DNA of 5,000 nucleotides from the NCBI GenBank assembly GCA_903819815.1, contig CAIJFC010000185.1:1-5000 (forward strand), given 5' to 3'. The notes beneath the pieces were generated by a model. It saw nothing but the letters and a program-made list of their open reading frames with translations, was not told the DNA's origin and did no database searches. Positions within the stretch are counted from its first letter, which is position 1. Each line of letters opens with the position of its first letter. Positions 1 to 5,000 of this stretch are shown piece after piece. Source of the DNA: an uncultured Bacteroidota bacterium. Lineage in GTDB: Bacteria > Bacteroidota > Bacteroidia > Flavobacteriales > Flavobacteriaceae. The position numbers were made by a program, and so were the translations under genes.

Positions 1-198
1 CGAAGCAATTATATACTTTGATCCTGCTACCAGATCCGTTGAAGATGTTACGAGGTTATAAGTCGTCTGCCCCCAACTCACCCCCATTCCCATTCCCATG
101 ATAAATAGCGCCAATATTCCGTTAAAACGAGAGGTATTTTTTTTATTGCTATTAGAAGCAAAAAGTGCAAAGCACTTAGAAAGTAGAATTTTTTTCAT
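1..198 (-). CDS. Secreted protein, N-terminal fragment (continues past left edge)
   Basis: This open frame starts at the ATG whose complement is at 196-198 and stays open for 66 codons to the window edge, so only the N-terminus is visible. Residues 1-27 are a long polar, lysine-containing leader. A hydrophobic core follows (ILALFIMGMGMGV, about 28-40) and then SWG-Q, a typical flavobacterial signal peptidase I site, predicting a mature protein from about Gln44. The mature start, TTYNLVTSSTDLVAGSKYII, resembles the 'Y.LVTS...L..G.KYII' opening I recall from secreted Bacteroidota proteins. That is an impression, not a domain assignment, and the function cannot be named from 66 residues. The n-region is unusually long, but no in-frame Met before the hydrophobic core offers a shorter start. 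The gene is divergent from the 757-3405 gene, with 558 bp between them. No Shine-Dalgarno site is seen, which is usual for this phylum. Confidence 0.8.
   Translation of the reverse strand, partial: MKKILLSKCFALFASNSNKKNTSRFNGILALFIMGMGMGVSWGQTTYNLVTSSTDLVAGSKYIIAS
82..99 (-). repeat. Hexanucleotide repeat (ATGGGA/G x3) within a signal peptide
   Basis: Read on the minus strand this is ATGGGA ATGGGA ATGGGG, encoding Met-Gly three times (residues 34-39) inside the hydrophobic core of the signal peptide. Gaining or losing a 6-bp unit would keep the frame and change the length of the core by two residues. Confidence 0.75.
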
Positions 199-246
199 GT
201 TTAATAGAATTAGTTACGTATTGGATTATAAAATATTTAGTTGTTA

Positions 247-254
247 CAAAGTTA
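247..254 (-). promoter_or_regulatory. Candidate Bacteroidota -7 promoter element (TAACTTTG)
   Basis: On the minus strand the sequence TAACTTTG matches the Bacteroidota -7 consensus TAnnTTTG exactly. It would give a leader of roughly 40 nt before the ATG at 198. No TTG is found at the expected -33 spacing (only CTTTA near 276-280), so this is a half-match supported mainly by position. Confidence 0.4.
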
Positions 255-377
255 ATTATTATAACTGAATTCGATTAAAGAATCAGTTTACTAAATTATT
301 AAAAAATAGTTTACTAATTGAGCAAGTGATGTTAAAGTTTAGTTTTAGTTACTGTTTTTTAAATTAAAGATTTTTCC

Positions 378-437
378 TTGCGAACTTTGCGTAAAACCTT
401 GCGCTCTTTGCGGTTAAAGTTATCAGTGTTTGTTGGT
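378..437. repeat. 60-bp direct repeat, copy 1 (TTGCG-rich)
   Basis: This copy is identical to 529-588 at 59 of 60 positions; the only difference is T420 against C571. Inside it the pentamer TTGCG occurs four times, starting at 378, 387, 399 and 408. The 9-12-9 spacing amounts to a 21-bp unit present twice. The tail, about 413-437, is TTAAAG then ATCAGTGTTTGTTGGT. On the other strand the core reads as a run of CGCAAAG/CGCAAGG words, which I recall as a common intergenic repeat in Flavobacterium genomes; this was not checked against a database. Confidence 0.9.
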
Positions 438-438
438 T

Positions 439-472
439 CGTCTTTGCGAGGAGGTACGACGCGGCAATCTCA
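439..472. repeat. Repeat-like segment (TTTGCGAGG...GCGGCAATCTCA)
   Basis: The segment begins CGTCTTTGCGAGGAGG and ends GCGGCAATCTCA. It resembles the dispersed 'GTCATTGCGAGG(n)CAATCTC' intergenic elements found in several bacterial groups. The ends pair only in a short TTGC/GCAA inverted repeat, plus CGTC/GACG, so the palindrome is imperfect. It begins directly after copy 1 of the 60-bp repeat. Family membership is from memory and the boundaries are approximate. Confidence 0.5.
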
Positions 473-482
473 ATGAAAACAG

Positions 483-503
483 AATCTGAAATAAATTCAG
501 ATT
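483..503. repeat. Perfect inverted repeat (8-bp stem, 5-nt loop)
   Basis: AATCTGAA (483-490) and TTCAGATT (496-503) are exact reverse complements separated by ATAAA. The stem is AT-rich and no T-run follows (the next bases are GACAAAACT), so it is a poor intrinsic terminator. It sits between the two 60-bp repeats and may be the 3' part of the 439-472 element. Confidence 0.7.
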
Positions 504-528
504 GACAAAACTAAAACACTTTGTTACT

Positions 529-588
529 TTGCGAACTTTGCGTAAAACCTTGCGCTCTTTGCGGTTAAAGCTATCAGTGTTTGTTGGT
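529..588. repeat. 60-bp direct repeat, copy 2 (TTGCG-rich)
   Basis: This is the second copy of 378-437, displaced by exactly 151 bp with one mismatch. The four TTGCG words start at 529, 538, 550 and 559. The 91 bp between the copies (438-528) hold the TTTGCGAGG...CAATCTC segment and the 8-bp hairpin. The layout is therefore either repeat-insert-repeat or one and a half units of a 151-bp tandem array. Confidence 0.9.
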
Positions 589-608
589 AGTTAAAGGTTT
601 TTCGCTCA

Positions 609-636
609 TAGCTAAAAGCCAATAGCTGAAAGTTGG
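609..636. repeat. Imperfect 14-bp tandem repeat, two units
   Basis: TAGCTAAAAGCCAA (609-622) is followed directly by TAGCTGAAAGTTGG (623-636), with 10 of 14 positions identical. It lies 20 bp after copy 2 of the 60-bp repeat and may be a decayed part of the same repeat cluster. Confidence 0.5.
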
Positions 637-707
637 TCTCTAATTAACACTTACCTAACCTTTTAACAAGAATAACATAAATATTTAGTAACACTATTTT
701 TACTCAA

Positions 708-715
708 TAACTTTT
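708..715 (+). promoter_or_regulatory. Weak candidate -7 element (TAACTTTT)
   Basis: TAACTTTT differs from the Bacteroidota TAnnTTTG consensus only at the last base and would give a leader of about 35 nt before the ATG at 757. No TTG is seen 17-23 bp upstream. The surrounding DNA is so AT-rich that a chance match is likely. Confidence 0.2.
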
Positions 716-756
716 TCAATAAGATATTTTTATCAATTAAAATAAATTAAATAATT

Positions 757-3405
757 ATGAAAAAAAATTACCTACTTTTTCAACTAACTATGGTGTTAGT
801 TGCCTTATTTAGCAGTGTTGAAATTTCCAATGCTCAAACGATTAATCTTAACAATTATGTAAGAGTGGGTCGGTATAATTTGCCAGAACCAACAAGAACA
901 ACTCCCCCAGCAAATAATTTGTTATGTCAAGAAGCCTCAGGGGTAACTTATAATTGGGATACCGATACGCTCTTTATTGTTGGCGACGGAAGTACCGCAA
1001 TTGTTCAAGTTTCAAAAACAGGTGCTTTAATAAATACCATGACTTTAGCTCAAGGGGCTAGCCCTCAAGGAACCGAGTTTTATGATACAGAAGGGATTAC
1101 CTATATTGGAAACGGTCAATTTGTATTAACAGAAGAAAGAGACCGACAGTTGGTAAAATTCACTTATGTTGCTGGAACTACGCTTACTAGAGCCAATACA
1201 CAAACGGTAAAAATTGGGACTTTTGCTCCTAATACTGGAACAGAAGGATTGTCTTATGATCCATTGACTGGTGGTTATATTGTTTTAAAAGAAATAACAC
1301 CTATCGGAATATTCCAAACAGGAGTTGATTTTGCTGCTGGTACCGCAACTAACGGTTCACCAACAACAGAAAATTCAATTAACTTATTTGACCCTACATT
1401 ATTACCAGTAACTGATGTTGCCGATGTATTTGCATTATCAAATATACCAGCATTATCAACCAACGCATTGTATCCTAACTTATTGGTTTTAAGCCAAGAA
1501 AGCGCTAAAATTGTTAATGTAAATAGAAGTGGGGTAATCTCTAGCACCTTGAATATTGTTTCAGATTTAGGAAATCCATTGGACCTTCCTAATCAACAAC
1601 ATGAAGGTTTAACAATGGATCGGGATTATAAATTGTATGTTATAAGTGAAAATGGAGGAGGAGGTATCGACTACCCACAATTATGGGTGTATGCTCTTTC
1701 TACCGCTGCAAATACTGCACCAACTGCTATTACTTTAAACAATATAACCAGTTCAATATTAGAAAATAGTAATACTACATCAGCAGTTAGAGTAGCAGAT
1801 ATTGTGGTTGCCGACGATGGATTAGGTACAAATAACCTAACAATTTCAGGTCCAGATGCGGCTTATTTTCAAATTATCGGTTCTAGTTTGTTCATTAGAT
1901 CCGGAACGGTATTGGATTTTGAAACTAAATCGAGTTATGCAATCACTGTAAATGTTGACGATACTTCAATAGGAGCTACTCCAGATGCAACTGTAAATTA
2001 CGTATTAACTGTTCTAGACGTAGCTGTAGAAACAATTTCAGCGGCAACAGTAGCAATTACTGAAGTTACTCCATGGTCAAGTGGAACGACTAGTGTAGCG
2101 GCTGACTGGTTTGAAGTTACCAATTACGGTTCAACCGCACTTGATATTACGGGTTGGAAAGTAGATGACAATTCTAATTTATTCACATCCGCACTTCCAT
2201 TAACAGGAATTACAAGTATTGCTCCAGGTGAATCAGTTATTTTCTTAGAAACCAGCGCTACCAATGCAGCAACAATTATTGCCAATTTTAAATCGACTTG
2301 GTTTGGAATTAATCCTCCAGCAAATCTACAAGTAGGTTCGTATACAGGTGCTAGTATTGGATTAAGTACTGGAGGCGATGCGGTTAATTTATTTGATGCC
2401 AATGGAAATCTAAAAGCCAATGTAGTTTTTGGAGCTGCTACTACTAATTTTTCTTTTAATAATGCCGCTGGTTTAAATAATGCAACAATTACTTTGTTGA
2501 GCCAAATTGGGGTTAACGGAGCGTTTGCAGCAATTAATGATTTACTTCAAATAGGTTCGCCAGGAAACGTAGGAAAATTAATTATTTCTGAAGTAGCACC
2601 ATGGGCTAGTGGAAGTAGTCCTTTAGCTGCAGATTGGTTTGAATTAACCAATACAAAAGCGGTAGCATTGAATATTACAGGATGGAAAGTAGACGACAAT
2701 TCTCAATCACCTGTAGCAGCAGTAGCATTAAGTGGAATAACTAGTATCAACCCTGGGGAATCGGTAATTTTCATTGAAACAACTGACTTGCCAGGTAAAA
2801 CTACAGCGTTTAAAAGCAACTGGTTTGGAACGAATCCACCAGCAGGTTTACGAATTGGAAACTACACCGGTAGTGGTGTAGGTTTAGGTTCAAGTGGGGA
2901 TCAGGTTAATATATATAATGCAACAAGTACCACTCCAGAAGCTTCCGTTTTATTTGGTGCTTCACCTACTACGACTTTTGCCACTTTTGATAATACAGCA
3001 GGATTTAATACTACTACTACCGCAGTTTCAAGTCTAAGTGCTGTGGGTGTAAATGGTGCTTTTGTTGCTGTAAATAGTGCCACTGAAATTGGTTCGCCTG
3101 GAGTTTACTTAATTTCAAATCCAAGTTTAAACACGGTGGATTCTTCATTGAATTCAAATGAAATGAAATTAGTAGCTTTTCCAAATCCTACGAATTCTAA
3201 TTTTCAATTGAATTTAATCAATGGCACTGAAGAAAAAGTTGCTATTAAAATATACGACATGATGGGTCGATTATTAGAATCTCACTCTGTTAATTCAATT
3301 GAAATGAATAACCAAAAATTGGGCACTAATTTTCCAAGTGGAATTTATAATGTTGTGGTAATCCAAGGTGAGGTTTCAAAATCAGTGCGAGTGATTAAAA
3401 AGTAG
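757..3405 (+). CDS. T9SS-secreted protein: SdiA-regulated-type propeller, cadherin-like domain, two lamin-tail domains
   Basis: Residues 1-26 form a signal peptide with a SNA-Q cleavage site, which supports this ATG. Residues about 55-315 match the SdiA-regulated/YjiK-type beta-propeller: repeated 'EGhtYd' strands at 59-68 (EASGVTYNWD), 112-116, 163-168 and 283-288, plus EERDRQLVKF at 126-135. Residues about 320-425 look cadherin-like, with NTAP, LEN (335-337), the acidic pair D353-D354, LDFE (386-389) and a VNVDD strand, so calcium binding is plausible. Two lamin-tail domains follow (about 431-603 and 608-782), each with ADWFEhTN, GWKVDDNS, PGESVIF and a closing IGSPG. Residues 805-882 form a type A T9SS sorting domain (AFPNPTNSNFQLN, IKIYDMMGRLL, PSGIYNVVV, basic end VIKK). 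The protein should cross the outer membrane and be surface-attached or released. No catalytic site is evident; the propeller may have esterase- or phytase-like relatives, but enzyme activity is not supported. It is transcribed alone, with a terminator downstream. Confidence 0.92.
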   Translation: MKKNYLLFQLTMVLVALFSSVEISNAQTINLNNYVRVGRYNLPEPTRTTPPANNLLCQEASGVTYNWDTDTLFIVGDGSTAIVQVSKTGALINTMTLAQGASPQGTEFYDTEGITYIGNGQFVLTEERDRQLVKFTYVAGTTLTRANTQTVKIGTFAPNTGTEGLSYDPLTGGYIVLKEITPIGIFQTGVDFAAGTATNGSPTTENSINLFDPTLLPVTDVADVFALSNIPALSTNALYPNLLVLSQESAKIVNVNRSGVISSTLNIVSDLGNPLDLPNQQHEGLTMDRDYKLYVISENGGGGIDYPQLWVYALSTAANTAPTAITLNNITSSILENSNTTSAVRVADIVVADDGLGTNNLTISGPDAAYFQIIGSSLFIRSGTVLDFETKSSYAITVNVDDTSIGATPDATVNYVLTVLDVAVETISAATVAITEVTPWSSGTTSVAADWFEVTNYGSTALDITGWKVDDNSNLFTSALPLTGITSIAPGESVIFLETSATNAATIIANFKSTWFGINPPANLQVGSYTGASIGLSTGGDAVNLFDANGNLKANVVFGAATTNFSFNNAAGLNNATITLLSQIGVNGAFAAINDLLQIGSPGNVGKLIISEVAPWASGSSPLAADWFELTNTKAVALNITGWKVDDNSQSPVAAVALSGITSINPGESVIFIETTDLPGKTTAFKSNWFGTNPPAGLRIGNYTGSGVGLGSSGDQVNIYNATSTTPEASVLFGASPTTTFATFDNTAGFNTTTTAVSSLSAVGVNGAFVAVNSATEIGSPGVYLISNPSLNTVDSSLNSNEMKLVAFPNPTNSNFQLNLINGTEEKVAIKIYDMMGRLLESHSVNSIEMNNQKLGTNFPSGIYNVVVIQGEVSKSVRVIKK

Positions 3406-3450
3406 TTACAACACTACTCGAAAAAGTTTTTTTTATATAGTAAAATAGGG

Positions 3451-3490
3451 AAGGGTATTGGTATTTAGTGTATCAATACCCTTACTCTTT
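3451..3490 (+). terminator. Intrinsic terminator-like hairpin after the 882-aa gene
   Basis: AAGGGTATTG (3451-3460) pairs perfectly with CAATACCCTT (3474-3483). GTA/TAT can extend the stem inward by three pairs, one of them a G-U. A moderately T-rich stretch (ACTCTTTT) follows. The hairpin begins 46 bp after the stop codon, as expected for transcript termination. A weaker 6-bp stem (AGTAGT 3401-3406, ACTACT 3413-3418) overlaps the stop codon and is followed by a T8 run at 3427-3434; it could be an additional stop signal. Confidence 0.65.
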
Positions 3491-3603
3491 TGCGAACTTT
3501 TTAGGATAGTGTCAATTATTTACATATTTTCGCATTATTACTGATTTCAAGCTCGACACAAGTCATAAAATGAGATTTCGGTAAGTTATAAAAATGGTAT
3601 TTT

Positions 3604-5000
3604 ATGAAATTGTTTACTGAAGTTAAATTGAATTTTACCGTATTTGAAAAAATCATCTGCGGGATAATTCTATTAATTCATATCAACAATTTGTTTTTAG
3701 ACATCATGAGAATCGATGCTGCCCAATATGCTTCTATCTCATTAGAAATGCTACAAAATCATTCCTACTTACAAGTATATGATTTGCAAAGTGACTACTT
3801 AGACAAACCCCCATTCTTATTTTGGATTTCAAGTTGGAGTATGAACGCTTTAGGAATTTGCAATTTTGCCTATAAAATTGGCGCTTTTCTTTTCCTACTC
3901 TTATCATTGGTAGCTATTTTCAAATTCACTACCCTTTATTACAACCAAAAAATAGCCAAAAACGCCGTAATTGTGTTTGCCACTTGTCAAGCTTTTTTTC
4001 TAATGTCCAATGATGTTAGAACAGATGGAATATTGACCTCTTGTGTCATAATAGCGATTTGGTTAATTTCAGAATATTGGCATAAAAATAAAATTTCCTA
4101 TTTGTTTTTTGCAGCTGTTTTTACTGCTTTTGCAATGATGGCTAAAGGACCTATTGGAATCATTGCCGTTTTAATGCCAATAGGTATTCATCTGTTGTAT
4201 CAAAAACAATGGAACAAGATATTTAATTTTTCCTGGTTGTTTTTTATTTTCATTGTTGCCGTTCTTTTAATTCCTATGTCTTATGGACTTTACACCCAAT
4301 TTGATTTGCATCCTGAAAAAATGATCAATGGAAAATTGGAGCAAAGTGGACTTTATTTTTATTATTGGTTACAGAGTTTTGGAAGAATTACTGGTGAAAA
4401 CGTTTGGGATAATGGTTTGCCTTGGCATTTTTTCATAGGATCCATTAGCTGGGACTTTTTCCCTTGGATATTAATTTTATATGCTGGTTTGTTTTATCAG
4501 TTTAAAAAACTTACAAATAAAAATACTACAAAAGCCCCTGAAATGATTACGTTAAGTGGGTTTATCTTACTTTTTGCTTTGTTATCACTTTCCAAATACA
4601 AGTTGCCACATTACATCTTTGTGACACTTCCATTTGCGAGTATTATTTGCGCCATTTACATGGATAAATTAACTCAAAAGCAGCAGCTTATTTGGGAACG
4701 AATTTATTTTGCTTTTGGTGTTTTAGTGGCAATTGTAATCACTATTTACCCATTATTTTTCTTTACAGAAATAAATTATCTGATTTATTTATTGATTGGG
4801 CTTCAACTTTTTTTACTGCTAAAAATTAAAAAACTCCCTATCAATGGAATTTTCCGACTAATTAGTTATGTATTAGTTTTGAACGTTTTTTTGAGTTCTG
4901 TTTTTTACCCCAAACTATTAACTTTTCAAGCGGATGCCATGGCTGGAAAATGGTTTTATGAAAATAAACCCAAGGAGAAAGTATATTTTATAAATGAAAA
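3604..5000 (+). CDS. ArnT/PMT-like membrane glycosyltransferase, C-terminus beyond window
   Basis: The frame is open from ATG 3604 for 465 complete codons to the window edge. The protein is polytopic, with hydrophobic segments at about 17-35, 92-108, 120-135, 145-157, 166-196, 210-228, 285-298, 317-330, 336-351, 367-388, 391-406 and 417-435. The first periplasmic loop carries RIDAAQYASISLEML (36-50) and YLDKPPFLFWI (65-75). These match the 'R-D-E..Y...a.eM' and 'dKPP..yW' signatures of GT39/GT83-type transferases, which move a sugar from a polyprenyl-phosphate donor to lipid A, protein or another acceptor. DVRTDG (137-142) and SKYKLPHYIFVTLPF (330-344) are further family hallmarks. The acidic residue usually after the loop Asp is Ala here (D38-A39). 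The acceptor and sugar cannot be told from sequence, so the ArnT symbol is not assigned. Upstream ATGs at 3570 and 3594 are out of frame and close quickly. No Shine-Dalgarno site is seen. A hairpin separates it from the preceding gene, so it probably has its own promoter. Confidence 0.88.
   Translation, partial: MKLFTEVKLNFTVFEKIICGIILLIHINNLFLDIMRIDAAQYASISLEMLQNHSYLQVYDLQSDYLDKPPFLFWISSWSMNALGICNFAYKIGAFLFLLLSLVAIFKFTTLYYNQKIAKNAVIVFATCQAFFLMSNDVRTDGILTSCVIIAIWLISEYWHKNKISYLFFAAVFTAFAMMAKGPIGIIAVLMPIGIHLLYQKQWNKIFNFSWLFFIFIVAVLLIPMSYGLYTQFDLHPEKMINGKLEQSGLYFYYWLQSFGRITGENVWDNGLPWHFFIGSISWDFFPWILILYAGLFYQFKKLTNKNTTKAPEMITLSGFILLFALLSLSKYKLPHYIFVTLPFASIICAIYMDKLTQKQQLIWERIYFAFGVLVAIVITIYPLFFFTEINYLIYLLIGLQLFLLLKIKKLPINGIFRLISYVLVLNVFLSSVFYPKLLTFQADAMAGKWFYENKPKEKVYFINE

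Larger units (their letters stand above)
199..756. other. Divergent intergenic region with a repeat cluster
   Basis: This 558-bp region separates two divergently transcribed genes. I see no credible coding frame in it. Its left part (199-377) is AT-rich and holds only the candidate promoter of the minus-strand gene. Its middle (378-588) is a nested repeat structure that is markedly richer in G+C than its flanks. Its right part (589-756) holds a short tandem repeat and then AT-rich leader DNA before the ATG at 757. The GC-rich block set in AT-rich DNA suggests a dispersed repeat element and not gene-specific regulation, but this is inference. Confidence 0.8.

Noticed and set aside
473..505. 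Tiny plus-strand ORF (10 codons plus stop) between the repeats
   Set aside because: It is very short, lies across the hairpin arms and has no initiation signal or coding character.
378..588. Possible minimal CRISPR array (two repeats and one spacer)
   Set aside because: The repeats are 60 bp with internal 21-bp periodicity, there are only two, the 91-bp spacer itself resembles a dispersed repeat, and no cas gene is present.
1275..1547. Minus-strand open frame of 90 codons
   Set aside because: It lies wholly inside the propeller-coding part of the 757-3405 gene, antisense, with no signal or domain; it is a shadow of the real frame.
2124..2420. Minus-strand open frame of 98 codons
   Set aside because: It is antisense to the first lamin-tail domain, whose motifs show that the plus frame is the coding one.
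2901..3083. Minus-strand open frame of 60 codons
   Set aside because: It is antisense to the second lamin-tail domain, with low-complexity composition and no independent support.
3594..3620. Alternative upstream start for the glycosyltransferase
   Set aside because: This ATG is in another frame and reaches a stop after eight codons; the ATG at 3604 gives the family-like N-terminus.
1..5000. A previously undescribed defence, phage or mobile system
   Set aside because: Only envelope-related genes are visible, with no nuclease, transposase, integrase, toxin-antitoxin pair or RNA-guided component. The repeat cluster is the only candidate for anything new.

Overview
The window looks like chromosomal DNA of a Bacteroidota bacterium, most likely Flavobacteriaceae and possibly Flavobacterium. 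The evidence is the AT-rich composition and a secreted protein ending in a type IX secretion (T9SS) sorting domain with the PNPT motif. Shine-Dalgarno sites are absent in front of AT-rich starts, signal peptides are cleaved before Gln, and the intergenic TTGCG-rich repeats resemble those I recall from flavobacterial genomes. This assignment is inference from sequence features, not a database match.

Layout: (1) 1-198, minus strand: the first 66 codons of a secreted protein that continues beyond the left edge. (2) 199-756: a 558-bp divergent intergenic region. It holds two near-identical 60-bp direct repeats (378-437 and 529-588). Between them lie a 'TTTGCGAGG...GGCAATCTC' repeat-like segment and a perfect 8-bp-stem hairpin. 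A small 14-bp tandem repeat and weak candidate promoters are also present. (3) 757-3405, plus strand: an 882-residue secreted multidomain protein. Its domains in order are signal peptide, SdiA-regulated-type beta-propeller, cadherin-like domain, two tandem lamin-tail domains and a T9SS sorting domain. (4) 3406-3603: a short intergenic region with a strong terminator-like hairpin at 3451-3483. (5) 3604 to the right edge, plus strand: the first 465 codons of a polytopic ArnT/PMT-type glycosyltransferase, missing its C-terminus.

The three genes do not form an operon: the first two are divergent, and the second and third are separated by a terminator. The first two both encode exported proteins. 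The third is a membrane glycosyltransferase that probably uses a polyprenyl-linked sugar on the periplasmic side, so the shared theme is the cell envelope. The sequence shows no specific functional link between them. No mobile-element gene, CRISPR array, RNA gene or defence system was found. The most notable non-coding signal is the nested repeat cluster upstream of the 882-residue protein.
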